Below are positions 1-8,404 of a stretch of DNA of 64,000 nt, in pieces. Source of the stretch: Bacteroidota bacterium. GTDB lineage: Bacteria; Bacteroidota; Bacteroidia; Cytophagales; Cyclobacteriaceae. The notes beneath the pieces are model-generated. The model was not told the DNA's origin, did no database searches, and saw only the letters and a list, made by a program, of their open reading frames with translations. The translations under genes were made by a program, and so were the position numbers. Numbering within the stretch: the first letter of the stretch is position 1; every line of letters starts with the position of its first letter. The stretch is from assembly GCA_023393375.1 (NCBI GenBank), contig JAEWLI010000172.1, positions 3,581 to 67,580 on the forward strand, in the 5' to 3' direction.

Positions 1-2
1 AT

Positions 3-674
3 TTTTCAGGTGGTTACCCAAACGATAAAAATTCACCACTCACTGGATTTTCTATTGGTTTGAGGTGGCAAATTCCACTGGGTGATCGGGTGAAGTTTGA
101 ACCAGGTATACAATACCGGACTTTGGGTAGTAAAACAATTCAGGAGAGTATTGTGGACGACCCCTATTATTACCATGTTTACCGGTTTGAAGACATAATA
201 AGGCTCAATTATCTGGATCTCCAACCTTTTATTTCTTACGCTATCACCCCGAGATGGAGTATAATGGGCGGTCCAACTGTATCTTATTTATTGGGAGCGA
301 AGGCAACGAGCAAAAGTGAACATTCGTCGAATTCATCAAGATCTACAGCCGGGTTGAACCGATGGAACATAGGTGGTAGTATACAAACCATGTACCATCC
401 TGAAAATTCCTTCTTTGCCCTTGGTTTGATTTTTGACCATGGATTCAGCAATATTTATTCCGGTGAAGAATATGTCCCTGGAGGAATGGACAAAAAATAT
501 AGTAATTCCCTGCTTTTAGTTGTTGGTTACAAACTACCATTGGGAAATTCCAATTACAAGCTTAGAAAAAGCACTACTTCAACACCAGAGGAAACCAGGA
601 GAAATATTGAAGAAAGGAAAAGAAGGTCCGAAGAAAGCAGGAAAGCCCCCAAGTCATCAAAACGCATTCGTTAA
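3..674 (+). CDS. Outer-membrane beta-barrel protein, 3' part only (5' end outside window)
   Basis: The reading frame is open from base 3, and the first in-frame start-like codon (TTG at 60) lies inside barrel sequence, so the gene begins upstream of the window. The visible 223 residues alternate polar and hydrophobic positions with many Tyr, Trp and Gly, as in small Bacteroidota outer-membrane barrels (PorT/OmpW-like size). The last barrel strand ends near the VVGYKLPLG segment. An odd charged tail of about 35 residues rich in Arg, Lys, Glu and Ser follows, although most barrels end on an aromatic residue. Exact function is not identifiable; a role as an outer-membrane protein is inferred from composition only. 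Confidence 0.7.
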   Translation, partial: FSGGYPNDKNSPLTGFSIGLRWQIPLGDRVKFEPGIQYRTLGSKTIQESIVDDPYYYHVYRFEDIIRLNYLDLQPFISYAITPRWSIMGGPTVSYLLGAKATSKSEHSSNSSRSTAGLNRWNIGGSIQTMYHPENSFFALGLIFDHGFSNIYSGEEYVPGGMDKKYSNSLLLVVGYKLPLGNSNYKLRKSTTSTPEETRRNIEERKRRSEESRKAPKSSKRIR

Positions 675-697
675 ACCATCAAACATATAAAACAAAA

Positions 698-774
698 ACT
701 TTCAAACTTTCAAACTTTCAAACTTTCAAACTTTCAAACATTGAACATTGAACATTAAATATTAAACATTAAAT
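698..774. repeat. Short tandem repeats: 8-bp CAAACTTT units followed by TTGAACATT/ATTAAACATT units
   Basis: Five head-to-tail copies of an 8-bp unit (ACTTTCAA) occupy about 698-739. Degenerate TTGAACATT-type units follow, ending just before the start codon at 778. The second part is the reverse complement of repeats at 6212-6252. The block sits in the intergenic space directly upstream of the DUF4242 gene. Confidence 0.8.
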
Positions 775-777
775 CCT

Positions 778-1050
778 ATGCCTAAATTTATCATTGAACG
801 CGAAATACCATCGGTAGGAAACCTATCAGGTGAAGAGCTTAAAGGAATTTCACAAACCTCTTGTCAGGTAATTGAGAACCTTGGACCACGGATACAATGG
901 GTGGAAAGCTACGTTACGGATAATAAAATATATTGTGTGTATATTGCCTCCGATGAGGATATCATCAGAAGACACGCTAAAGAAGGTGGATTTCCTGCCA
1001 ATGTAATCAGCAGGGTAAGACATGTGATCAGTCCAGTAACTGCAGAATGA
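778..1050 (+). CDS. DUF4242 domain protein (SCO4226-like, possible metal-binding ferredoxin-like fold)
   Basis: This 90-residue protein fills a single DUF4242 domain. It opens with the typical PKFIIERE strand and continues through the SYVTDNKIYCVYIA strand pair to an acidic/His helix (SDEDIIRRHAKEGGFP). SCO4226 of Streptomyces, from the same family, binds nickel; here the conserved His in RRHAKEGGFP is present. It has no signal peptide, so it should be cytoplasmic. The ATG at 778 follows a block of tandem repeats and has no clear Shine-Dalgarno site. It stands alone, with a hairpin just after its stop. The metal-binding role is carried over from the family and not shown by the sequence. Confidence 0.75.
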   Translation: MPKFIIEREIPSVGNLSGEELKGISQTSCQVIENLGPRIQWVESYVTDNKIYCVYIASDEDIIRRHAKEGGFPANVISRVRHVISPVTAE

Positions 1051-1056
1051 TGACCG

Positions 1057-1088
1057 ATCCACCGTGGCTTCTATAGGCTTCGGTGGAT
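1057..1088. other. Intergenic hairpin after the DUF4242 gene
   Basis: An 8-bp perfect stem (ATCCACCG / CGGTGGAT) encloses a 16-base loop, starting 6 bases after the stop codon. No T-run follows on either side, so it is only a possible terminator or mRNA-stabilising structure. Confidence 0.4.
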
Positions 1089-1223
1089 ATGTTTATACCC
1101 TTAAGTATTACTAAATTTATTAATTGAGGAATAATTTTGATACTTCCCAACAATATTAGCTTTCTTCTGGTTCTTTGTAACAGAAAGTGAAACATTGTAA
1201 ACAAAACATCAAAAGCAATATCT

Positions 1224-1664
1224 ATGAAAACAATGATTTTTTTATTTGGCCTATTTTTATCTATATCCACTTTTGCACAGGAGGTTGGATCCAGCCGTAT
1301 ACCAGCAGATGTCACCAAAGCCTTTGAGGATAAATACCAAGGTGCTGAGCTCGATGAATGGGAATTCAGCGATGAAAGTGGTTTTTATCAAGCGGAGTTC
1401 GAGTTGGACCAAAAAGAATATGAAGCTTATTTTACCAGTGACGGGGAATGGGTTTATACGGAAAGGGATATCAAAAAATCTGATTTACCTCAAGCTGTAT
1501 TAGATGCTATTCAAAACTCGGAATACAGTGATTGGGAAATTGACGATGTGGAGGAACATGATACTGCTGCCAATGGACTGATTTATGAAATCGAATTAGA
1601 GAAACGAGGACAAAACAATATTTATATGTATGTTTCACCAGAAGGTGAGCAGATAAAAAAGTAA
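1224..1664 (+). CDS. Secreted PepSY-like protein
   Basis: The 146-residue product starts with a signal peptide (about residues 1-18, cleavage after STFAQ). Two PepSY-like repeats follow, each built as 'IPADVTKAFEDKYQGAELDEWEF' and 'LPQAVLDAIQNSEYSDWEIDD' type helices plus strands (EAYFTSDGEWV and NIYMYVSPEGE). This matches the putative periplasmic PepSY-like (DUF2874) proteins common in Bacteroidota. The domain is usually linked to binding or inhibition in the periplasm, but no target can be named here. The gene is monocistronic with a strong terminator after it. An ATG at 1246 in another frame is a shadow. Confidence 0.8.
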   Translation: MKTMIFLFGLFLSISTFAQEVGSSRIPADVTKAFEDKYQGAELDEWEFSDESGFYQAEFELDQKEYEAYFTSDGEWVYTERDIKKSDLPQAVLDAIQNSEYSDWEIDDVEEHDTAANGLIYEIELEKRGQNNIYMYVSPEGEQIKK

Positions 1665-1683
1665 TCTGAATTATATTTCAAAT

Positions 1684-1724
1684 AAAGCAGGTAGTTACTA
1701 ATCAGGCAGCTCCCTGCTTTTTTT
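1684..1724 (+). terminator. Rho-independent terminator after the PepSY-like gene
   Basis: A perfect 8-bp stem (AAAGCAGG at 1684-1691 with CCTGCTTT at 1713-1720) runs into a T-tract, 20 bases after the stop codon at 1664. The remaining stretch to 2000 shows no supportable gene. Confidence 0.8.
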
Positions 1725-1959
1725 AATATACTGAACCCAAAAAAAGTAGCCGGTATGCTTAGCACGATTCGTTAAAGTGTTCGAATGGCTTACAAGGAAA
1801 TGGGTAAATCATGTTGAACTAAAACCAACACTTTGAGCGCACAGTACCAGTCAATCTCTGCAATAAATGAGCCCTTCAGGCTTTCTACTCTAAGGGTGAA
1901 CCCAAAAGTGTTTATATGTTTATAGTAACATATCCGTAGATAATGCCGACCCAAAAAGG

Positions 1960-2000
1960 GTAGAAAATTCAGCTCGTTTGACCTATCCAAAACCGAGCTT
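1960..2000 (-). terminator. Possible terminator of the large histidine kinase gene
   Basis: AGCTCG (1971-1976) pairs with CGAGCT (1994-1999), with extra TTTG/CAAA pairing inside. On the minus strand it is followed by a T-rich stretch (GAATTTTC). It lies directly after the stop codon at 2001. Confidence 0.4.
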
Positions 2001-5000
2001 TTACCCTTTGTTTTCCAAGGGTAATTCTATAAAAAAGGATGTACCCATGTTTTCTATGGTTTCAAAACAAATCTTACCACCTGCATGTTCTACGCCTCTT
2101 TTCGCCACTGCAAGACCAATACCCGAACCAGAAAATTTGGTGCTAAAATTGGGTACAAAGATCTTTTCCCTGATATTTTCTGGAATACCTGTGCCGTTAT
2201 CTTTAAATTCCAATAATATCTTTGAGCCGGTATTTTTCAGGCTTATTTTGAGCAAACTATCGCGGTTTTCGGGAACTGCCTGAAACCCATTAATGATCAG
2301 GTTGGAAAAAATCCGGCCCATCCATTGGGCATCGCCCATCACATAAAACTCTCCCTCTTCAATATCAGTATCAATCTCCCCCCCCTCCTGATTCACATAT
2401 AAACTGATGGTCTGACGCAACAAGGATGCAATTTCAAACTTCTCATTTACAGGTGTAGGCATTTGGGCAAAGGTGGAAAATGATTCCGCAATATCACTCA
2501 ACGTATCTACATGGTGCAATAAGGAATTAATGGGTTTTTCAACCAATAGGGTGTTGTTAGGGATTTCCTTCTCAAGCATTCTCCTTAAATGCTGCAAGGT
2601 CAATTTCATAGGTGTTAGCGGATTTTTGATTTCATGGGCTACCTGTTTGGCCATTTCTCTCCAGGCTGATTCCTTTTCTGACTTTGATAATGCTTTTTTG
2701 CTCTCCTCCAGATTTTCCAACATCCGGTTGTATTCACTCACCATCAAACCAATTTCGTCATTTGAATGCCAGGTAAGCGGCGCATTATACTCAGAAAGCG
2801 TAGTCCTACGCAACTTTTGAGTAATCAATTTTAATGGGAAAGTCAGCCATTTGGACGCAAAATAAGAAACTATCAATGAACTGATCAAAACGATGGTAAA
2901 AATATTAATGATCCGGGTAAATACTACGATTACCTGTTGTTCAAGCTCCAGTTTAGAATCAAAAAATGGCACACTCAAAATGCCCATCATTTCACCTGAA
3001 AGATGGTATTTGGCAGCTACATAGGTGGCTTTGTAACTCAACTTTCCTACCGTTTCATCCAATATCACAGTGTTGTCATGCTTTTCAATGATTTCCTCAA
3101 TTGCTTTTGGGTGAATATATTCGGAAAGAATATCTTTATCGTAAATACTGGGTTGATTAGTAGCCAGCAGCCTGCCGGATTTGCTATATAAATTGATATC
3201 CACATTGGAGTAATTGGCCACTTGAACTATCCTACCTGCCAGTTCTTCCCGGTCAGTTGGATTATTCAAATATTCATAAAGTGGTTCAACCAACTCTTCA
3301 CTTATATTCTCGGCTTTTGATAAATAGTCTCTCTCCACTTCTCTAAGGTATGAATTGATCAACACACTTAAAGTGGTAATGCTTACTGCCAACAATGGAA
3401 TGAAAAACGCAAAATTGGTGTATAATTGAATTTTCGCTGCATAATTTAGCTTTACCCTATTTATAGTAAGATATCCGGCATAAATCATCAAAATGATGAG
3501 GGTAAAGAATATCAATACCAAAAACAGAAATGAAAAGTTAGAGATCACATGCAAAAATGGATATGATTCAGAAGTAACAATAATCGTTCTCCCGGTTTCA
3601 GCATCGCTTTTTGCAAAATGCCGATAGCCATCGATAGAATATCCCTTAGTAAAAATTTCTTCGTTTTCAAGGAAAGATTTATTAAAAAACCGGGCATAAT
3701 TAAAACCTCGTGAAGTATGCTCTATTTGATTATTTAAGATAATTGCATAATTGTAATCTTTAAAACGGGAATCGCTGACACCGGACTGCATATAATTTTT
3801 ATCCATCATCAATTCCGGGTACACGCTGTTAGGGATAATCCGTTTCATATTTAACTCTATGATGATATGACCGATATTATATCTTTCATTGCCATACCTC
3901 TCCAATTCAATAAATACCAAGTACCGTTTGAGCGCCCTTGTTCCCATTGTGGAACGGAAATAAATATTTTCAAACTGGGTTTTATACTCCTGAAATTCTG
4001 ATTTTATAGTTCGGTATCCAGCAGAAGGTGCTCCCGATAAAGGTTCACCATTCGAACCAAACAAGTAAACTTTCACATCATAACGGTCGAAATATTGAGT
4101 TAGGTGGACTTCTTTAATTTTCTGACCAATAATATCCTTAGACAGGAATGGAGTAAGCATTCGACCGCGAATAAAGGCATCATTTTTTATTTTCCTTACT
4201 GCTTCATCCAACAGATATTCACCAAGATAATCATTTTCGATCAGCAACTCATCGGCAAGCTTTTGCCGCATGCTCAGGTCATTTCGTTGATTGAATGTAT
4301 AAATCACATAAGCTCCAATTATGGCTATGGAGAATGCGGTAAAAAAGAAATAAAAGAATGTTTTATATTGTACTTTAGAAAGATAGTCAGGAAATCCTGT
4401 AAGGTATAGTGTGATGAAATAAATAGAATTAACAATACCAACTACAATAAAATTGGCATCTACCGCAAGCGAAAAGGTAATGAATACCAGAGTCCCTATT
4501 ATAAAATCAAAAATGCGATAATACCTGGATCTTTTGTTGATTCTAATGTAAATTTTGAAAATGACATGCGACATTAGAAAATAAATGACTGCGGCAACAA
4601 AAAGAATGAAATAACTACTGATCTTAAGACCCGGGAAATCGAGGTCTTCATTAATATCCAGCGTCCATTGCGAATGTCGGTTAAGTGCAGTCCACAAATA
4701 GAAAATATAGGTAAGGATAAAGAAAGTAATGGTGACTAAAATAATTGAGGCTACATCTTTGATATTGTCCCCTGCATTGATCAGCCGATGGTATAGCTTA
4801 AATCGGGTATAATACATAAAAATATATAATGCCAATATCATGACCACCACAATATTTATAAGAAGGTCTCCGGGTGAAGGATTAATGTTAGAAGAAGCAT
4901 AATGAATAGGATTAAACAATTTCATGGCAATCAGAGAGAAGGGGAAATCTGTCATCAGCATTATGCCCCTTAACAATATAAATCCACCCAATAATATCCA

Positions 5001-5723
5001 AAATCCAGTTTGCTCTTTTTTAAGGTTTACGAATCTTTTGACCACACGAACCAAAAAAATCAGATAAAGTATAATGGCCAATAGAATCAAACATAGGGAG
5101 GTGACCTGCATGGGCCCTAACTTGATCATATAACCAGAGGTATAGGCTATTGAAAACAGATCCTGCCCATCGACATTGATTTGATAAGCACCTTCAGTAG
5201 AATTTGGAAGAATGGAGACATTGCTGTTTGCAAATATTCTGGTATTTACATTTGGCTCAATATATTGATTATTGATGGCATAATCATTATAAAGGGGCAG
5301 TAAAAAATACAATTCCAAATCCTTGTTTTGTTCAAATACATGCTTTCTGACCAGGTATTGGCCGCTGTTTAGGGTGAGAAAATTGAGTGAATTGTCACTA
5401 TTTATTTCATTGTATTCTGGAACAAAACGGTTGGTGGACCAAAATATCAACTTCCCATTTTGATAAAGATAATACGGGTAACGTAATGGAATATTTAAAT
5501 TTGAAAAATCCAGGGGTTTGCCACCGCTCACATTATTATTGATCGCTACTACACCATTCTCTATTACCTGCAACTCGGTCTGGATATTATTGGTAATAAC
5601 AGTAGTGTACCTCTCATGCGTTTTATACATCGGCACTAACAGGGTGTTGATCACCACTGCCGCCAACACCATCAGCATGGCATAAATTAAAAGAAACAAA
5701 TCCTTTTTTCTAATTAACCCCAC
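2001..5723 (-). CDS. Very large NtrY-like membrane sensor histidine kinase
   Basis: At 1240 residues this is far longer than a usual kinase. An N-terminal TM helix (about 10-30) and an extracytoplasmic part come first. A block of six or more TM helices (about 205-470) follows, then a second periplasmic-type sensor region (about 480-720), further TM helices flanking a third sensor region, and a HAMP-like linker. The kinase core is C-terminal: H-box VAHEIKNPLTPMKLTLQHL, N-box NLIINGFQAVP, G1 DNGTGI and G2 GSGIGLAVAK. The HEIKNPLTP motif is typical of NtrY-type kinases. The start is GTG at 5723; the next start, ATG, is 15 codons inside the first helix. No response regulator lies nearby, so its partner is unknown. 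Confidence 0.85.
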   Translation of the reverse strand: MGLIRKKDLFLLIYAMLMVLAAVVINTLLVPMYKTHERYTTVITNNIQTELQVIENGVVAINNNVSGGKPLDFSNLNIPLRYPYYLYQNGKLIFWSTNRFVPEYNEINSDNSLNFLTLNSGQYLVRKHVFEQNKDLELYFLLPLYNDYAINNQYIEPNVNTRIFANSNVSILPNSTEGAYQINVDGQDLFSIAYTSGYMIKLGPMQVTSLCLILLAIILYLIFLVRVVKRFVNLKKEQTGFWILLGGFILLRGIMLMTDFPFSLIAMKLFNPIHYASSNINPSPGDLLINIVVVMILALYIFMYYTRFKLYHRLINAGDNIKDVASIILVTITFFILTYIFYLWTALNRHSQWTLDINEDLDFPGLKISSYFILFVAAVIYFLMSHVIFKIYIRINKRSRYYRIFDFIIGTLVFITFSLAVDANFIVVGIVNSIYFITLYLTGFPDYLSKVQYKTFFYFFFTAFSIAIIGAYVIYTFNQRNDLSMRQKLADELLIENDYLGEYLLDEAVRKIKNDAFIRGRMLTPFLSKDIIGQKIKEVHLTQYFDRYDVKVYLFGSNGEPLSGAPSAGYRTIKSEFQEYKTQFENIYFRSTMGTRALKRYLVFIELERYGNERYNIGHIIIELNMKRIIPNSVYPELMMDKNYMQSGVSDSRFKDYNYAIILNNQIEHTSRGFNYARFFNKSFLENEEIFTKGYSIDGYRHFAKSDAETGRTIIVTSESYPFLHVISNFSFLFLVLIFFTLIILMIYAGYLTINRVKLNYAAKIQLYTNFAFFIPLLAVSITTLSVLINSYLREVERDYLSKAENISEELVEPLYEYLNNPTDREELAGRIVQVANYSNVDINLYSKSGRLLATNQPSIYDKDILSEYIHPKAIEEIIEKHDNTVILDETVGKLSYKATYVAAKYHLSGEMMGILSVPFFDSKLELEQQVIVVFTRIINIFTIVLISSLIVSYFASKWLTFPLKLITQKLRRTTLSEYNAPLTWHSNDEIGLMVSEYNRMLENLEESKKALSKSEKESAWREMAKQVAHEIKNPLTPMKLTLQHLRRMLEKEIPNNTLLVEKPINSLLHHVDTLSDIAESFSTFAQMPTPVNEKFEIASLLRQTISLYVNQEGGEIDTDIEEGEFYVMGDAQWMGRIFSNLIINGFQAVPENRDSLLKISLKNTGSKILLEFKDNGTGIPENIREKIFVPNFSTKFSGSGIGLAVAKRGVEHAGGKICFETIENMGTSFFIELPLENKG

Positions 5724-5756
5724 TATTATATTAATTTAAACCCGAGTTATTAAAAA

Positions 5757-6146
5757 TCAATCTTCATGAGTTTCATCGCCTTCGTAGGAAACACCTCCAA
5801 ATAAATAAAGGTATAGAATCCTGGAGTATCTGAAAATAATGGGAAGAAACAATAACACTGCCAGATTTATTACCACTACATATACCATTATTCCTGGTTC
5901 ATCCATGATCAGATTGATAACAACTCCAATAGTAATAAAAAGTGCGACTACAAATGCATAACTCATATACATGGCACCAAAAAAGAACCCTGGTTCAATT
6001 TCAAACTGGAAACGACATGCCGAACAATATTTATTGAACTTATGGAATTTAGTGAACCTGTACCAGGGATAAACAAACATGTCGCCTTTCCTGCATCTGG
6101 GGCATTTGGCTTTTAATATGGCTTCGGCTTTTGATAATTCTGACAT
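5757..6146 (-). CDS. DUF983 family membrane protein
   Basis: The 129-residue product has an N-terminal zinc-ribbon-like region with two Cys pairs (KCPRCRKGDMF near residue 15 and CSACRF near 42) and two TM helices (about 60-85 and 90-110). This is the DUF983 layout. The ATG at 6146 is preferred to the GTG one codon upstream. It lies 33 bases upstream of the NtrY-like kinase and points the same way, so co-transcription is likely. Some DUF983 members sit near cytochrome oxidase genes, and here the oxidase operon is next door though separated by repeats. The biochemical role is unknown. Confidence 0.85.
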   Translation of the reverse strand: MSELSKAEAILKAKCPRCRKGDMFVYPWYRFTKFHKFNKYCSACRFQFEIEPGFFFGAMYMSYAFVVALFITIGVVINLIMDEPGIMVYVVVINLAVLLFLPIIFRYSRILYLYLFGGVSYEGDETHED

Positions 6147-6211
6147 CACCTTTCTGTTTATATCAAAATTAGGAAATATAAATCACGATAGAAGGATAAA
6201 TATGGTTTTTA

Positions 6212-6282
6212 TCAGAGTTCAAGGTTCAAGGTTTAATGTTCAATGTTCAAGGTTGACCATGCCTAAAAATGGTTGACCATGC
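6212..6282. repeat. Dispersed short repeats (TTCAAGGTT / TTTAATGTTCAATGTTCAA) and a 12-bp direct repeat
   Basis: TTCAAGG-type units and TTTAATGTTCAATGTTCAA occupy about 6217-6252. This is the inverse complement of the repeat tract before the gene at 778. GGTTGACCATGC then occurs twice (6251-6262 and 6271-6282). The stretch lies between the DUF983 gene and the oxidase operon and contains no gene. Confidence 0.7.
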
Positions 6283-6355
6283 TTATTAACCGACTTTTAC
6301 CCAATAATTGTAAAATGGACAAATCTTGAATCAAATAGACGCCACACGACTTTGA

Positions 6356-6494
6356 CGTCATCCCTGTGCAGACAGGGATCTCAAGAGTTTTGTACTCAGA
6401 TTCAGTAAGTGCTGTAGCCAAGGTTTCCTGTCAATTGAGGTTATGTCAAACATTGTGCTACCATCAGGGGTTTCCTGCCTGCGCAGGAATGACG
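6356..6494. mobile_element. MITE/REP-like element of about 139 bp with terminal inverted repeats
   Basis: The left end (CGTCATCCCTGTGCAGACAGG, from 6356) is matched in inverse orientation by the right end (CCTGCCTGCGCAGGAATGACG, to 6494), with only a few transitions over about 21 bp. Each end can also fold on itself (CCTGCGCAGG). No ORF lies inside, as expected for a non-autonomous element. It sits just beyond the 3' end of the oxidase operon and may also stop transcription. Confidence 0.55.
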
Positions 6495-6553
6495 ATAGTG
6501 GTGAGTTTGTTCTCTTGTAGCGGGGATGGAAGTTCAACGGTTTGAAATTAAAT

Positions 6554-6820
6554 CTAAGCTTGCCATGACCTTCTCCGATCATTTTTTAAGGCATTGGCTT
6601 TACTGCTTTTGTACCAGAAGTATCCAACCACGGCAACAGCGAGATAGGGTGCGGCGAACAGATACAGGATTCCGGCATTTATTGTGCTTGCTACTCCTTC
6701 AGCATCACTGCTCTCAACGGTAGCTTTACACATGGCGCATTGTGCTGCAACATCCTGAAGGAAAATCAGCATGATCGCAATAGTAATATAAATGGTTTTT
6801 TTAAATTTATTCATTTCCAT
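6554..6820 (-). CDS. Small membrane protein with CxxC motif at the end of the oxidase operon
   Basis: This 88-residue protein has an N-terminal signal/anchor helix (about 8-26) ending at VAAQ and then the segment CAMCKATVES. A second TM helix (about 49-68) and a short basic tail complete it. Similar small proteins with this QCAMC segment recur in Bacteroidota genomes, though no function is known to me. It is the last gene of the respiratory operon, 46 bases after the DUF420 gene. The CxxC just outside the membrane, next to Sco and DUF420 genes, suggests metal handling or disulfide chemistry in oxidase assembly. That is inference from context only. Confidence 0.7.
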   Translation of the reverse strand: MEMNKFKKTIYITIAIMLIFLQDVAAQCAMCKATVESSDAEGVASTINAGILYLFAAPYLAVAVVGYFWYKSSKANALKNDRRRSWQA

Positions 6821-6866
6821 TTTTGATTAAACCACAGTTTATTAACTCTTTAATTCTCCAAATGGT

Positions 6867-7454
6867 TTAGAAAGCATAAAAAGGCCTTATCATAAAATAT
6901 ACAATCACACCTGAAACAGAAACATACAACCAAACGGGATAAGCATATTTTACAACTTTCCTGTGCCTATTAAAAGAGCCTGTGTACGCAAAGTACATGG
7001 CCAGTAAAACCAGTGGGGCCACTACAATGGCCAAAAGAATATGTGACAACAACAAGCTCAAATAAATCGTTCGTGAAGTTCCTGCTATTACTTCTTCTGT
7101 TACGTCCAGTATGCCATTTTTGTCTAGATCCCCAAAAACCGCTGAAGGGGTAGAGTAATGATATATTATATATGAAACCAAAAATATTGATCCCAACACA
7201 AAACTGGTAGTCATGGCATTTTTATGTGCCGGGATATTTCCCTGTTTAATAAAATAAAACCCAACAGCCAAAAACAAAATAGTCAAGCTGTTCAAAAATG
7301 CGTTGAAGTGAGGAAGAAAAAACACCCATTGGCCTCCATCTCCTGATCTGGAAGGCATGAAAATCAAAACCCCAACAATAACAGGGATCAATACTGAAAT
7401 CATACCCACCCAAAGCTTATAATTTCGCTCAACTATTGTCTTGTTCATGGGCAT
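6867..7454 (-). CDS. DUF420 family membrane protein (CtaM-like oxidase assembly)
   Basis: The 195-residue protein has five predicted TM helices. It carries the conserved DUF420 features: a His after the second helix (FLPHFNAFLNSLT), SYIIYHY, and SHILLAIVVAPLVLLAMYFAY. In Bacillus and Staphylococcus the DUF420 protein CtaM is needed for activity of haem-copper oxidases. The start overlaps the end of the sco gene by 26 bp, which implies translational coupling. It sits in the cta operon between sco and the small CxxC protein, consistent with a role in oxidase maturation. Confidence 0.85.
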   Translation of the reverse strand: MPMNKTIVERNYKLWVGMISVLIPVIVGVLIFMPSRSGDGGQWVFFLPHFNAFLNSLTILFLAVGFYFIKQGNIPAHKNAMTTSFVLGSIFLVSYIIYHYSTPSAVFGDLDKNGILDVTEEVIAGTSRTIYLSLLLSHILLAIVVAPLVLLAMYFAYTGSFNRHRKVVKYAYPVWLYVSVSGVIVYFMIRPFYAF

Positions 7455-8055
7455 TTTTATAATTGTTTAACAATATTTTAGCTTCCATCGCCATCCTGTC
7501 TGTTTCTTTTAATGACCATCCATCATAATAACCCCTTATCCGTTTTTCCTTATCAACCAATACAAATTGATGCAAAGAATTACTTTCAAACGGCAAGACC
7601 AGTCCACAATTGACAAAATTTACTAGCTCAGGTTGTTCCAGATTGATGAATTTCCAATGAGCATCCTGTTTGATATAATTGTCAACGGACATCTCTCCCT
7701 GTCCATATAATATACTTATTACAATAATATTATTCTCGCCAATAAATGTATGATGCAGCCTTGATAAGTTATTAAATTTGATTTGGCAGGTGTCTTCACA
7801 GTCTTTCTCTAAAAAACTATAGATTACGAACACATTTTCTGGATTAATCTCATCATGATTCACAAGATGTAATAAGCTGCGGTTTAAAAAATGCGGACCA
7901 TCAGCAAAATCGCAATCATACTCATCAATTACCCCTTGTGGATAATACACGGGTACATCGTACTCATTGCTGCCAAAAGTTTGAAGAAACAGGTAGAGCA
8001 TAACCGGAATAGCTAACAGGCTCATCAACATACTGATTTTCCAAAGCTTTTTCAT
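7429..8055 (-). CDS. SCO1/SenC-family copper chaperone
   Basis: The 208-residue protein has a single N-terminal TM anchor (about 5-25) followed by a thioredoxin-like SCO domain. The copper-binding CxxxC appears as DCEDTCQIKF, and the distal His lies in NSLHQFVLVDKEKRIRGYYDG, so all three usual copper ligands are present. SCO proteins deliver copper to the CuA site of oxidase subunit II and act on the outer face of the membrane. ATG at 8055 is chosen over the TTG three codons earlier. It follows coxIV by 53 bp and overlaps the DUF420 gene. Confidence 0.85.
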   Translation of the reverse strand: MKKLWKISMLMSLLAIPVMLYLFLQTFGSNEYDVPVYYPQGVIDEYDCDFADGPHFLNRSLLHLVNHDEINPENVFVIYSFLEKDCEDTCQIKFNNLSRLHHTFIGENNIIVISILYGQGEMSVDNYIKQDAHWKFINLEQPELVNFVNCGLVLPFESNSLHQFVLVDKEKRIRGYYDGWSLKETDRMAMEAKILLNNYKNAHEQDNS

Positions 8056-8108
8056 AATTGGCAAAAGTAAAGGCTAAATATAACCCTTATTATTTTATGC
8101 CGGCAATT

Positions 8109-8390
8109 TTATAATGTACTACCTTCCAGCATTAATGCCACCACCAGCCACAGTATAAATACAATTGGGAGCAATATGGACCATATGAGTGCTTTTACTT
8201 CATATTTAAGGTGCATAAATTCTGATACGATGTAATAAGCTTTTAGAATGGTCATTCCGAAAAATATTGCTATCCTCAAAGTTTGCCATTCATGAGGCAA
8301 TGTAAATGCCACTGCCAATTCCAGGATGGTAACTATCAATAATATCCAGAAGGTTCTCCAGATGAGCGAAACATGTGATTTTTCAGCCAT
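8109..8390 (-). CDS. Cytochrome c oxidase subunit IV
   Basis: A 93-residue protein with three TM helices of the prokaryotic COX4 type (caa3 subunit IV), including the conserved KAYYIVSEFMHLKYE segment between helices two and three. The longer open frame to 8462 overlaps the preceding gene and reads non-membrane sequence, so the ATG at 8390 (MAEKSHVSLIWRTFW) is the start, 14 bases after the stop of the upstream subunit III gene. It stabilises the oxidase rather than taking part in catalysis. Confidence 0.9.
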   Translation of the reverse strand: MAEKSHVSLIWRTFWILLIVTILELAVAFTLPHEWQTLRIAIFFGMTILKAYYIVSEFMHLKYEVKALIWSILLPIVFILWLVVALMLEGSTL

Positions 8391-8404
8391 ACTGTAATTA
8401 AATT

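Noticed and set aside
690..775. Possible CRISPR-like repeat tract
   Set aside because: Units are 8-9 bp in direct contact with no spacers, so this is simple tandem repetition; no cas genes are present.
1028..1318. 96-codon minus-strand frame across the DUF4242/PepSY intergenic region
   Set aside because: Antisense to the PepSY-like gene and its leader; composition is not protein-like.
1790..1990. 66-codon minus-strand frame downstream of the kinase
   Set aside because: No start context, no recognisable domain, and it overlaps the probable terminator.
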